A DNA stretch of 64,000 nucleotides, taken from assembly GCA_021769555.1 (NCBI GenBank), contig JAETSR010000001.1, forward strand, positions 496,001-560,000, given 5' to 3'. This DNA is from Clostridiaceae bacterium (lineage in GTDB: Bacteria; Bacillota; Clostridia; Oscillospirales; Acutalibacteraceae). The first letter of the stretch is position 1. Each line of letters starts with the position of its first letter. The notes beneath the pieces are model-generated. The model was given only the letters and a program-made list of their open reading frames with translations, searched no databases and was not told where the DNA came from. Shown here one piece after another: positions 32,901 through 41,465 of this stretch. The translations under genes and the position numbers were made by a program.

Positions 32901-35423
32901 CTATTCCTCCCCCTTAACCCTCTCGGTCAATGTGGTTCTGGTCACCATCCTAAATGAAACCTCCCCCGCAAGCCACCCGGCGGCGAACAGCAATACCAGC
33001 ACCCCCACCGCAGGCAGAGATATCGCGGAAACTTTCACGTCAAATACCCGCGCCAGCAGCGCGTTGGATAAAGCTGACCCAACTACAAACGCCGCAAGTC
33101 CGAACACCCCGCCCACGCTGTTCTCGTACACCATCATCCTCCGAAGCTGCCCGCGGGTCATGCCCACGGTCTCAAGCATGGCGAACTCCCGCCGCCGCAG
33201 CACCGTGGAGGTGAGGGCGCTGTTCACCATGTTCATCAGCCCGATAAGGAAGATTATCCCGCAAAGGCTGTACCCGGTAAGCTGGATGGCCCCGAGCCTT
33301 TCCTGCAATTCTATCATGTCGGTGAGCCTGCCTCCCACAAGATACTCGAACCTGGTGTCCCCGGAGCCCACGCCGCGCCCCTCAATTAGGGTTTGCGTCT
33401 CTTTAAGAAGCGCATCTTCCATGCCCTCTTTCGCGTTCATAAGCACCTTGAACGCCGGGGCGTCCGGGAACTCCTTTTCAAAGACGCTTTCAGGCATCAG
33501 GAAGAGCACTTCTTCCACGCCGAAATGGTTTGCCATAGGACTTGAGCATATCTTTGCCAGCGCTGTCCAGAGGCCATAAGGCAGCTCCGGGGAGGCGACC
33601 TCATATTCTCTTTTTAAGCTGTTTGAGGAGAGCACCTCCCCGGGGGAAAACTTAAAAACCGGGAAAATCTGCGGCTCGACTTTCGTGGAAACGCACAGCA
33701 CGTGCCGGCCGTCATACAGTTCCTCTCCGTCATAGTAAAGCGGCTTGGGCCTATCATCCTGGTACACAACAATATCCCGGCATAGCTCGTCGGGGATGGA
33801 GAGGATGGCGGCTTTTATTCTGCCGCTGTCAAGAATACCCTGATACTCCTTCCGCGCCCACTCATATTCTGTTTCTTGCGCCAGAAACGCGCGAAGACTC
33901 TCTTCCAGGCTGGGGGAAATATCCGCATCTACCTGTCCAAAGCGCAGAAACTGCATTTTCTCCAAATTGTCAGAGGCGGAAAGCTTCTCAATTATATCAG
34001 GCTCCACCGCCGCGAATTTTGAAATTTTTGTCAGCTCATCGGGGATAAGGCCGTTGCGGTCCCCATCCCACAGCCCAAGCTCCACGTCGAACATCCCGAA
34101 CCTCTCGCCGCCCACCATGATGTCCGTTATCCCGCCCACCATCACAAACAGCAGCACGGACACCATCGCCGAAAGGGAAGTCACCAGCATCCGCCCCCGG
34201 CTTCGGCGCAGCCCCGCCATAGCAAGGCTCCTGGGGGAGGCAGGAGCCTCCCGCCGCTTTTCCTTTTTGGGAGCTTTGCTCTCCGGTTCAGCCGAGACCG
34301 ACTGTATAGGCGTCATTTTCTTGATACGTGCCAGGGGCCGCAGGGCCGAGAAGAACAGCGTGAACAGAGTAAGCCCCCCGCTGAGCACGGCAATAATCGG
34401 GCTGAACCGGTTGGGCAGCACCTCCCCGCTCATGCTCATAAAGATAGGGGAGAGCAGCCGGAACCCAATGAAATATCCCAGCAGAAGCCCCACTGGCAGC
34501 ACCCCGCAGGCGATGAGCCCGGTCTGCATAAGGGTCAGCTTTTTCATCTGCCGATGTGTCATGCCGATGACCTTCAATAGCCCGAAGGCGCGCATATCCT
34601 GGGTCAGGGCGATGGAATAGACGTTGTATATGAGCAGGAACGCCGCAAAAAACAGCACCGCGATAACCAAAAGTATCAGCAGGATGGTGCTCGGCTGAAA
34701 GAAGCCCTCCAGGTCGGCAATATTATACGAATAGTTCACCGCGGCCCGCCGCTTTTCCCCGGGGAGCTCCCACTGGGAGAGCCGCTCCGTCACCGCTTCC
34801 AGCCGCTGCCGGACGCCGAAGCTGCTGTGGAACAGTATCTCCACCTGGGCGGTGAGGCCCAGCTCCTCCACAAGCGCGTCCCCATACATCCCCATGGCTT
34901 CTACAGGCACGTCCGAGGCGCATTGATAGAATCCCGAGACGGTGAAGGTCTTTTCCACCGGGTCTATACCGAAAGAAAACGCCACGGGATCGCCGACGGA
35001 GAACTCTGGGAACAGCTCCCGGTCGAGGAGAATCTCGTCCGGAGTCTCAGGAAATTTACCTTCTGTAACTTTCATAAACAAATGAGGAAGAATCTGATCA
35101 TTTTCGCTGAAGCCCACGGTCACGCCGTCGCCGTCCAGAATAGCGGGACCCGAGTAGATCAGGAACGTCTCCGAGACCTCCGGGGCGTTTTGTATCTCCC
35201 GGAGCAGTTCCTCCCCGGAGATGGAATAGCCCATATCCACGATTAAGCTGTGAAAATCCGCACCCACGGCCAGCATATTTGAGAGCTGTATGGAATCCAG
35301 CGTACACCAGGCGAAGCTGGTGACCGTCATATAAAGCACCGTCGTAAGCACCACCGCCACGGCAACGAACCCGGTGCGCAGCCGGTGGGCCCTTATCTGC
35401 AAGCGCGCAAGCCGAAAAATCAT
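32901..35423 (-). CDS. ABC exporter permease, FtsX-like
   Basis: The 840-residue protein has one N-terminal helix, a large extracellular domain, three helices with an FtsX domain (about 250-390), a fourth helix region (about 415-435), a second extracellular domain and a final FtsX domain with three helices (about 710-830). This is the duplicated FtsX layout of Firmicutes MacB-like exporters. With the ATPase at 35420 it forms a transporter that moves or extracts lipids, peptides or antimicrobial compounds. The two genes overlap by 4 bp. The two-component system upstream likely controls both. Confidence 0.9.
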   Translation of the reverse strand: MIFRLARLQIRAHRLRTGFVAVAVVLTTVLYMTVTSFAWCTLDSIQLSNMLAVGADFHSLIVDMGYSISGEELLREIQNAPEVSETFLIYSGPAILDGDGVTVGFSENDQILPHLFMKVTEGKFPETPDEILLDRELFPEFSVGDPVAFSFGIDPVEKTFTVSGFYQCASDVPVEAMGMYGDALVEELGLTAQVEILFHSSFGVRQRLEAVTERLSQWELPGEKRRAAVNYSYNIADLEGFFQPSTILLILLVIAVLFFAAFLLIYNVYSIALTQDMRAFGLLKVIGMTHRQMKKLTLMQTGLIACGVLPVGLLLGYFIGFRLLSPIFMSMSGEVLPNRFSPIIAVLSGGLTLFTLFFSALRPLARIKKMTPIQSVSAEPESKAPKKEKRREAPASPRSLAMAGLRRSRGRMLVTSLSAMVSVLLFVMVGGITDIMVGGERFGMFDVELGLWDGDRNGLIPDELTKISKFAAVEPDIIEKLSASDNLEKMQFLRFGQVDADISPSLEESLRAFLAQETEYEWARKEYQGILDSGRIKAAILSIPDELCRDIVVYQDDRPKPLYYDGEELYDGRHVLCVSTKVEPQIFPVFKFSPGEVLSSNSLKREYEVASPELPYGLWTALAKICSSPMANHFGVEEVLFLMPESVFEKEFPDAPAFKVLMNAKEGMEDALLKETQTLIEGRGVGSGDTRFEYLVGGRLTDMIELQERLGAIQLTGYSLCGIIFLIGLMNMVNSALTSTVLRRREFAMLETVGMTRGQLRRMMVYENSVGGVFGLAAFVVGSALSNALLARVFDVKVSAISLPAVGVLVLLFAAGWLAGEVSFRMVTRTTLTERVKGEE

Positions 35424-36103
35424 TTTGAGCCCTCCCCGCTATCAGAAATAATACGCCCGTCCTCGATGCGTATGCGCCTGGAGGTCATTTGCGCTAGTTC
35501 CTCGTTATGTGTAATCATCAAAATCGTCTGGGAGAGCTCCCGGTTCAGCTTCTCTAAAAGGAGCATGACCTCCAAGCCCGTCTTGCTGTCCAGGTTGCCG
35601 GTGGGCTCGTCGGCCAGGACGATATGGGGCTTTGCAGCCAGCGCCCGGGCGATAGCCACCCGCTGCTGCTGGCCCCCGGAGAGCTGGGAGGGCAGGGCGT
35701 AGCGCTTCTCGTAAATGCCCAAAGTGGAGAGCAGCCCCTTTATTTCCTCCGGGTCGGCTTTCAGCTTGTCCAGCCCCAGGGGCAGCACCACGTTCTCCCA
35801 GACGTTCAGCCCGGGGATAAGGTTATAGCTCTGGAACACAAAGCCGATATAGCGCCTGCGAAAGACCGTGAGAGGGTCGGGGGAGAGGGAGTAGAGGTCC
35901 GTGCCGTCGATAGTTACCGTCCCTTCGGTAGGCCGGTCAATGCCGCCAAGCAGGTGCAAAAGGGTGCTCTTGCCGCTGCCGCTGGAGCCTACCACGGAGA
36001 CGAACGCGCCCCGCTCTATGGACAGGCTCACCCCATCCAGGGCCCGCAGGGCGTTGTCCCCGCTGCCGTAAATCTTTGTCAACTGATTCGCTTGTATGAG
36101 CAT
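35420..36103 (-). CDS. ABC exporter ATP-binding protein, MacB/LolD type
   Basis: The 227-residue ATPase has Walker A GSSGSGKST (39-47), signature LSGGQQQR, Walker B IVLADEPTGNLDSKTG and the switch His in ITHNEELA, the canonical MacB/LolD pattern. It energises the FtsX-like permease encoded directly downstream. GAAAGGA ribosome site precedes the ATG. Confidence 0.93.
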   Translation of the reverse strand: MLIQANQLTKIYGSGDNALRALDGVSLSIERGAFVSVVGSSGSGKSTLLHLLGGIDRPTEGTVTIDGTDLYSLSPDPLTVFRRRYIGFVFQSYNLIPGLNVWENVVLPLGLDKLKADPEEIKGLLSTLGIYEKRYALPSQLSGGQQQRVAIARALAAKPHIVLADEPTGNLDSKTGLEVMLLLEKLNRELSQTILMITHNEELAQMTSRRIRIEDGRIISDSGEGSK

Positions 36104-36132
36104 AGTTTTATATCCTTTCTTGGTTTTTGCTT

Positions 36133-36186
36133 ATTATATCAAACGAATCTTTCGAGACGGTAACGAAATCTTTCAGTTTTGAAAGA
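36133..36186 (-). promoter_or_regulatory. Response-regulator-type direct repeats upstream of the ABC exporter promoter
   Basis: Minus-strand TATAAT (36138-36133) has no good -35. Two copies of an element read on the plus strand as AACGAATCTTTC (36142-36153) and AACGAAATCTTTC (36162-36174) lie 20 bp apart in its place, followed by TCTTTC-N6-GAAAGA (36169-36186). A two-turn direct repeat over a weak -35 is typical of OmpR-family activation, so the adjacent regulator (37151) is the likely binder. Confidence 0.55.
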
Positions 36187-36197
36187 ATCTCAAAATT

Positions 36198-37151
36198 TTA
36201 TTCAGCCGGCAGAAAAATACTGAACCGGCACCCGCCGCCCTCCCGGTTCTCACATAACACCCGCCCGCCCTGGGCCTGGACTATCATGCGGCATAGGGTC
36301 AGGCCGATACCAACGCCTGAGGCGTCTCGGACAGTCTTACCGCGGTAGAAGCGCTTCCATATCTCCGGCAGCTCCTCCTCGGGTATGCCGGGGCCCTCAT
36401 CCAGTATATCCAGCCGTATATACCTGTCATACCGCTGGGCCGCAACCCTGATTTCAGAGCCCTCCGGGGCATATTTGACGGCGTTATCAAGGATAGTCCC
36501 CAGGGCCTCTGCAGTCCAGCGAGGGTCAAAGAGGGCCGTCAGCCCTTCGGGAATATCAGCGGAAAGGGAAATGCTCTTCATCCCCGCCCCGGGCACAACG
36601 GCTGACAGGGCCTGGGCCGCTAAAGTCTCTATGAAATTCTCAGCCGGGTGGACGTTTTCCTCAATGAGCCCGCCCTCACAGCGTGAGAGTTTCACCAGCG
36701 CGTCCAGGAGAAAGGCCAGCTTATCTGTCTGCTGGGCGATGGCCGCCGACTCTGGGGAGGCCGGCAGCAGCTCGGCGTACATCTTCGCGGCAGTCAGGGG
36801 CGTCTTGCACTGGTGGGCAATGTCGGAGACCAGGGCGGCCAGGCTTCGGTAGCTCTCCGTAACGCGCCGGTCCCTCGCCTCCTCCTCGCCGCGTTTGAGC
36901 CTGAGCTGCCGGGCCAGGGGGGCAATCTCGCTCTCCTCAACGGCAAAAAGGTCCCTGCCCTCAAGGACCTTCCGCACGTCGCTCAGCAGCCTCTGCCTTC
37001 GCTTTTTCTCATACAGCGCAAAGCCCACCGTGATACAGCCCGTAAGCAGCCCATAGCATATGGCCGGTAAGCTGCTGCCCACATACATGCTGTTCACAAT
37101 GCAGAACCCGCCGGTCAGAACCAGCCAGGCTACAATAAAAAGCAATGTCAT
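36198..37151 (-). CDS. Sensor histidine kinase with two close membrane helices
   Basis: The 317-residue kinase has two N-terminal helices (about 3-20 and 28-47) with almost no extracellular loop, as in intramembrane-sensing kinases of cell-envelope stress systems. The phosphoacceptor box is DIAHQCKTPLTA (His113). An N-box LDNAVKY, DEGPGI and GVGIGLTLCRMIVQAQGG complete the ATPase domain. Lacking a sensor domain, it may take its signal from the ABC exporter, as in BceS-type systems; that is inference. Start and the regulator stop share one base (37151). Confidence 0.9.
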   Translation of the reverse strand: MTLLFIVAWLVLTGGFCIVNSMYVGSSLPAICYGLLTGCITVGFALYEKKRRQRLLSDVRKVLEGRDLFAVEESEIAPLARQLRLKRGEEEARDRRVTESYRSLAALVSDIAHQCKTPLTAAKMYAELLPASPESAAIAQQTDKLAFLLDALVKLSRCEGGLIEENVHPAENFIETLAAQALSAVVPGAGMKSISLSADIPEGLTALFDPRWTAEALGTILDNAVKYAPEGSEIRVAAQRYDRYIRLDILDEGPGIPEEELPEIWKRFYRGKTVRDASGVGIGLTLCRMIVQAQGGRVLCENREGGGCRFSIFLPAE

Positions 37152-37810
37152 TACCTGTCACCTACCCACACATATCCAAGCCCATATATGGTGCTTATGC
37201 TTTTCTCTCCCAGATGTCCCCGCAGCCGGCTTACGGCGACGGACAGCGCGTTTTCGTTCAGCTCCTCGCCGCCCTCCCAGAGAGCGTCAGTCAGCGCCGC
37301 CCGGGAGAGCACATGGCCGGCATTTTTCACCAGCACCGCCAGCAGCCGGATTTCCGTGGCCCCCAGGGAGACCTTTTCACCGTCCGCGGAAAAGTCCAGC
37401 GCGGCAAAATCGAACCTATACCGCCGGTCCATATAAAAATCGCTCCGCTTTTCCCCCCGTTCCAGCAATGCGGCAATGCGCACCCTAAGGACCATCAGGG
37501 AAAAGGGCTTTTTCACGTAGTCGCAGGCCCCGGCGCGGAAGGCCGCCACCTCGTCGATTTCAGAGTCACGCACGGTCAGGAAAATTACCGGGACCGTCAT
37601 TTTGCTCATGAGCTCCCGGCAGAAGTCAATGCCGTTTCCGTCGGGGAGGTTGCAGTCCAGGAGAATTAAATCAAAATGTTCTGCCTGTATGTGCCGTTTA
37701 GCAGATGTTAAATCTTCTGCACCTACTGTGTCCAAGGCATCCGAAGAGAGCGACCTGCACAGGCCTGTGCGGATAGCTTCGTTATCTTCAATGATTAGGA
37801 TTTTTTTCAT
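37151..37810 (-). CDS. OmpR-family response regulator
   Basis: A 219-residue regulator with a receiver domain (acidic pair at 8-9, phospho-acceptor Asp52 in LLDCNLPDG, Lys near 102 in YVKKPF) and a C-terminal winged helix ending STIYGLGYVWVG. It is encoded with the kinase at 36198 and should control the ABC exporter through the repeats at 36142-36174. The ribosome site AAGGAGG is followed by ATG at 37810. Confidence 0.92.
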   Translation of the reverse strand: MKKILIIEDNEAIRTGLCRSLSSDALDTVGAEDLTSAKRHIQAEHFDLILLDCNLPDGNGIDFCRELMSKMTVPVIFLTVRDSEIDEVAAFRAGACDYVKKPFSLMVLRVRIAALLERGEKRSDFYMDRRYRFDFAALDFSADGEKVSLGATEIRLLAVLVKNAGHVLSRAALTDALWEGGEELNENALSVAVSRLRGHLGEKSISTIYGLGYVWVGDR

Positions 37811-37871
37811 GCGCGCTTTCCTCCTTGCTCCTGTGCGGCGGATAATTCACTTTGCAAAAGCATATACCAAA

Positions 37872-37900
37872 ATTATAACAATTTGCGAAAATAAAAGCAA
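37872..37900 (-). promoter_or_regulatory. Promoter of the two-component system
   Basis: Minus-strand TTGCTT (37900-37895), 17 bp, TATAAT (37877-37872), about 60 bp before the regulator start. Confidence 0.65.
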
Positions 37901-37920
37901 CGGTTTCCAGAGTTTCATCA

Positions 37921-37961
37921 AAAAAGCGTGCCGCAGATTTTACGTCTGCGGCACGCCTTTT
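37921..37961 (-). terminator. Bidirectional terminator after the anti-sigma gene
   Basis: GCGTGCCGCAGA pairs with TCTGCGGCACGC around a 7-nt loop, with A tract and T tract on either side. It separates the anti-sigma gene from the two-component operon. Confidence 0.9.
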
Positions 37962-37991
37962 GAAGCTAAGCTGACAATCACAACACAATTC

Positions 37992-38867
37992 TCACGGAGT
38001 GAAACCGTTGATAACTTTAATCATAACCTTTCTCGCGTCGTCAACACCGTTGGGGGAGCTTGTAACTATAGTTGTACGTATACCATTCAGGGAAACCGTT
38101 GCGACGCAGTAGCTGTCCCTGTCGCTATTATTTGGAAAGCTCTCCTTCACTATCACTGTCTCAAGTCCGTTGGGGGCAGAGTAGGGTTCCTCCTCCACTT
38201 CTGCACCTTCTTCTGCTGCTTCTTTACTCACATCATACCAAAGGTACGTGCCACGCACGTTCTCTTCTAATTCTAAGCTGCGGTCGGTAAAAATATGATA
38301 GCCCAAGCTAACGCTGACATCACCGGTCTGATAACCGCCATGGACAGAGATATTCCGCAAATCCCTGTCAGTCATAAGCGCAAACCGGCTGTCAAAGAAC
38401 TGAACGTCAAGCTCCGAGTAAGGAATCTCGGCAGCGTAGGCGTCAAGCACCGGGTTGTTCATCAGGTCCAGCCCCACAAATTCCTCTACATCTTCCCATG
38501 AATCAAAGTATGTGTGGTTTTGAACGGGGTTGCCCTCTTCACCCTGACCCTCCAGAGCTTTGATACCATCAGCCAGACTGTCCACGGGGAAATAGGTAAT
38601 CCCGTCGCCGGTCACCCGGAATAATCCGGCTGTCTCTTCCTTAACTCCCATTTTCTCCGTTTTGAATAACGCCGCAACCGCCGCCGCGCCTACAGTACAT
38701 GCCATCAACAGTGCGGCCGCTGCCACACATACAGCAATCCTTTTCCAATTTTTCACAGGTCTTTCCCTCCTTCTGTCGTTCTGGAGGAGTTCTTCCAGAA
38801 GCGCTTTCTCCCTCTCTGGGCCGGGGGTCAGCGCATTGAACATCCTGTTCAGCTCATGTGGCTTCAT
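37992..38867 (-). CDS. Putative anti-sigma factor, single membrane span
   Basis: The 291-residue protein has a ~40-residue cytoplasmic N-terminus, one hydrophobic helix (about 43-66) and a ~220-residue extracellular domain without a recognised motif. Its gene overlaps the ECF sigma gene upstream by 14 bp. This topology and the overlap with a sigma factor make an anti-sigma role very likely. The N-terminus (PHELNRMFNALTPGPEREKALL) would bind sigma. No zinc-binding HxxxCxxC motif is visible. Confidence 0.72.
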   Translation of the reverse strand: MKPHELNRMFNALTPGPEREKALLEELLQNDRRRERPVKNWKRIAVCVAAAALLMACTVGAAAVAALFKTEKMGVKEETAGLFRVTGDGITYFPVDSLADGIKALEGQGEEGNPVQNHTYFDSWEDVEEFVGLDLMNNPVLDAYAAEIPYSELDVQFFDSRFALMTDRDLRNISVHGGYQTGDVSVSLGYHIFTDRSLELEENVRGTYLWYDVSKEAAEEGAEVEEEPYSAPNGLETVIVKESFPNNSDRDSYCVATVSLNGIRTTIVTSSPNGVDDARKVMIKVINGFTP

Positions 38868-39348
38868 AACCGTCTTCCTCCAGTTTCAATTTCAGTTTCT
38901 TTCGCGCCTGTACCAGCCTGGAACGCACGGTAGAGGAGTTTTCCCCTAAAATCCCGGCAATCTCCCCGGTGGTGTAGCCCTGGTAGTAATGCAGGTAGAG
39001 CACCAGCCGATGGGGCTTCGAGAGCGCCGCTACCTGGTCCCACACCTGCCGGTCCTCCGGCTGTTCCCAGGTGAGGGAGTCCAGCGCCTCGCTGTCAGTC
39101 CTCCGGCTGCGCCACCAGTGCTTGAGCTGGTTTCGGCACTCGTTCCGGGCAGTGACGATGAGCCATGCCTTCTCGTGCTCCGGATCACGGAACGGCTGGG
39201 TCTGCTCCATCGCCTTACGAAAGACATTCTGAGCGGCATCCTCCGCGTCAGGCGTATTCTTCATCATCAACAGACAAATCTGATAGACCATCCCGAAATG
39301 CCGCTCATAGAAGGCGGCCAATTCCTCCCGGGGAAATACGCTTGCCAT
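38854..39348 (-). CDS. ECF-type RNA polymerase sigma factor
   Basis: A 164-residue sigma-70 factor with region 2 (FYERHFGMVYQICLLMMKNTPDAEDAAQNVF) and region 4 (LSKPHRLVLYLHYYQGYTTGEIAGIL...STVRSRLVQARKKLK), no region 3, as in ECF sigmas. A strong AAAAGGAGG ribosome site precedes the ATG at 39348. The overlapping downstream gene is the presumed anti-sigma. The target regulon is unknown. The 184 bp upstream (39349-39532) contains no gene. Confidence 0.92.
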   Translation of the reverse strand: MASVFPREELAAFYERHFGMVYQICLLMMKNTPDAEDAAQNVFRKAMEQTQPFRDPEHEKAWLIVTARNECRNQLKHWWRSRRTDSEALDSLTWEQPEDRQVWDQVAALSKPHRLVLYLHYYQGYTTGEIAGILGENSSTVRSRLVQARKKLKLKLEEDGYEAT

Positions 39349-39532
39349 GGGGATTACCTCCTTTTGCCTTTCTGTATACTACACAATCGGAAAGGGGGAA
39401 TTGTTGATGTGTGAAAAAATATTTTTATTTTTGGGTCTTCATTATTGGTGACAAGATGGCAGGTGACGTCACAGCCTATGACCTCAAGGAAGCGTTACCC
39501 AAGATAGAAAAGTCCAATTTCATGCTGCCGCC

Positions 39533-40192
39533 TCATAAATGCATCCTCCGAACCGCATCGTCCCGCAGCTCCTTCCCCTTAAACAGCAGCACCCCCGCCA
39601 GCGCCACCAAGCTTATCCCCACGCATATCACCGAGGGGTATATCACCCCAACCACCCCGCACAGCAGCAGTACCAGGGGAATGAGCCCCGAGAGTATACA
39701 GACGCTCAGACAGAATAAATATTCCGCCGGGCGCATGGACAGGGCCAAGGCCACAATGACAGCGGCAAGCTGGGCGCAGGGGATAAAGATGGGCAGGACA
39801 AAATCAAGGGACCACCCTGCAAACCCGGTGCAGAGGTCCCAGGCGAAGGTGACGGCGGATATGGTCACAAGCTGCCAGACGATGGCCTTCATGGGGCTGC
39901 CCCGTTTCCGGACTGTCACGCCCAGCACCAGCCAGGTGCTGGCAAGGCCCGCAAGGACAAAAACGCTCCACCAGCCGGTCTTAGGCAGGCTGAAGTTTAT
40001 GGCGCAGCAGGTGACGGCTACGACAACCGTGGCGAGAGCGGCCAGCCTGAGTATCAGCCGCAGGGGCTTTTTAGCAGGGGGGAGGGCAGGGTAGGCGTTC
40101 TCCTCCTTCTGCCCGGACAGGGGGCTCTGGCAGAGAGGGCAGCGCTGGAGCGACCCCCTCACGTGCACACCGCATTGCTCACAGAACAGCAT
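39533..40192 (-). CDS. Zinc-ribbon membrane protein, DUF6320-like
   Basis: A 219-residue protein beginning with a zinc ribbon (CEQCGVHVRGSLQRCPLC, Cys pairs at residues 4/7 and 19/22), followed by about six hydrophobic helices. The combination and its place behind a condensation-fold gene recall DUF6320 proteins of Clostridia. Function is not known to me. The ATG at 40192 is preferred because GAGGAGG lies 9 bp upstream; earlier ATGs are too close. The gene overlaps the preceding one by 14 bp, so the products are probably made together. Confidence 0.75.
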   Translation of the reverse strand: MLFCEQCGVHVRGSLQRCPLCQSPLSGQKEENAYPALPPAKKPLRLILRLAALATVVVAVTCCAINFSLPKTGWWSVFVLAGLASTWLVLGVTVRKRGSPMKAIVWQLVTISAVTFAWDLCTGFAGWSLDFVLPIFIPCAQLAAVIVALALSMRPAEYLFCLSVCILSGLIPLVLLLCGVVGVIYPSVICVGISLVALAGVLLFKGKELRDDAVRRMHL

Positions 40193-41465
40193 TTTCATCA
40201 TCCTCCTCATTCATGTTTGTAGTCAGCGTCACCGCCAGCCCCAGCCGGGAGAGCTCTTGAAAGAAGACCCGCTCTGTCTCCCGGGAGCGGTAGGGGCTGG
40301 CGAAGGTGATGACGAAATCGTCCCCAAAGGACACGGAGCAGGCCTGCAGGCACCCGGCGCAGGTGAGCACGCCAAACTGCCGGATATACTTCTCGAAACC
40401 CTCCGGCATGGTAAGCTTTCCAACATTGGAGAAGGAGACCGTGGCGGCCTGGGCGGCGATGCGGTTGGCGGCCCGGAGCACCAGGTCCTTCACAGGCAGG
40501 GGCACAATCCGTATGGGCAGATTGTGTTCCAGGGCGCAGAGGCTGTCCACATGGGCCTTGAGCTTATCCACGGCAAGCCTCTCCTGGAACTCACGCTTTA
40601 CTTCTGCGAGGACAGCCTCCAGACTGGCGTCGCTTCTGCTGAAATCATAGCTTACATGAATAATAGCGAAGAAATTCCGCGAAGAAAAGGAGGGGAAATA
40701 ATTTCTTAGATTTACGGGGACCGTGACCACCACCGGCCTTTTGCGGCTGCGGACAGACATGCCCTCATAGATGGAACAAAGGAGCACGGCGGTCAGCAGT
40801 TCCGTTATGGTAACGCCGCGGGCGCGGGCGCAGGCCAGCAGCTCCTTTACAGGGATACTTCCCTCCAGGATGCTCAGCTGGTTCTTTGGCAGGCGGTTTC
40901 CGGGTATCTGGTAGGCGGGAGGGGAGGAGGCCAGGCGGCGGGCAGGCTTCTCATAGTATTTCTGGAAACTGTCGGTCTCCTTCTGCCAGTCTGATATGCC
41001 CAAAACAGGCACGCGGTTTACAGAGAGCTCATCCTCCGGGTGCCGGATGCAGAGGTATTCATACACAAGGACCCGCAGAAAGTCCAGCGCCCCGGCCCCG
41101 TCGGAGAGGACATGGTATATCTCCAAACTGATGCGCCGTCGGTAGTGGAGCACACGGAAAAGCAGGCTGCGCTGGGGAGAGGGGTAGATGGGAAAGCACG
41201 GGGGCAACTCATCCGGGCGGGTCAGGGCGGGCAGAGGGCTCTCCTCCAGATAGTACCAGAACCAGCCCCGCCGGAGCACACAGCGGTAGATGGGGAACAT
41301 CTCCATGGTTTTGTCAAGAGCGGCCTGCAAAGCGGCGGGGTCCACATCCTCCTTCAGCTCGCAGAAGAAACGGAACACCTTGGAATCATGGGCGGAGCTG
41401 GTGGAGGGGAAAATCTTGGCGGCGTTGTCCAGCCGCCACCAGGGCAGATAGTTCTTATCGCTCAT
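40179..41465 (-). CDS. Condensation-fold (chloramphenicol-acetyltransferase-like) acyltransferase
   Basis: The 428-residue protein has the CoA-dependent acyltransferase/condensation motif as HVLSDGAGAL (118-127; His118 and Asp122-Gly123 match HxxxDG) and a distant second-subdomain segment SFGDDFVITFASPY, similar to alcohol acetyltransferase or wax-synthase-like enzymes. No carrier-protein or adenylation domain is present, so this is not an NRPS module. It should transfer an acyl group to an alcohol or amine. The ATG at 41465 has GGAGG 6 bp upstream; an ATG two codons earlier abuts the ribosome site. It overlaps the upstream hydrolase gene by 11 bp. Confidence 0.8.
   Translation of the reverse strand: MSDKNYLPWWRLDNAAKIFPSTSSAHDSKVFRFFCELKEDVDPAALQAALDKTMEMFPIYRCVLRRGWFWYYLEESPLPALTRPDELPPCFPIYPSPQRSLLFRVLHYRRRISLEIYHVLSDGAGALDFLRVLVYEYLCIRHPEDELSVNRVPVLGISDWQKETDSFQKYYEKPARRLASSPPAYQIPGNRLPKNQLSILEGSIPVKELLACARARGVTITELLTAVLLCSIYEGMSVRSRKRPVVVTVPVNLRNYFPSFSSRNFFAIIHVSYDFSRSDASLEAVLAEVKREFQERLAVDKLKAHVDSLCALEHNLPIRIVPLPVKDLVLRAANRIAAQAATVSFSNVGKLTMPEGFEKYIRQFGVLTCAGCLQACSVSFGDDFVITFASPYRSRETERVFFQELSRLGLAVTLTTNMNEEDDENAVL

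Noticed and set aside
40179-41465. Nonribosomal peptide synthetase module
   Set aside because: Only a stand-alone condensation fold is present, with no adenylation or carrier domain nearby.
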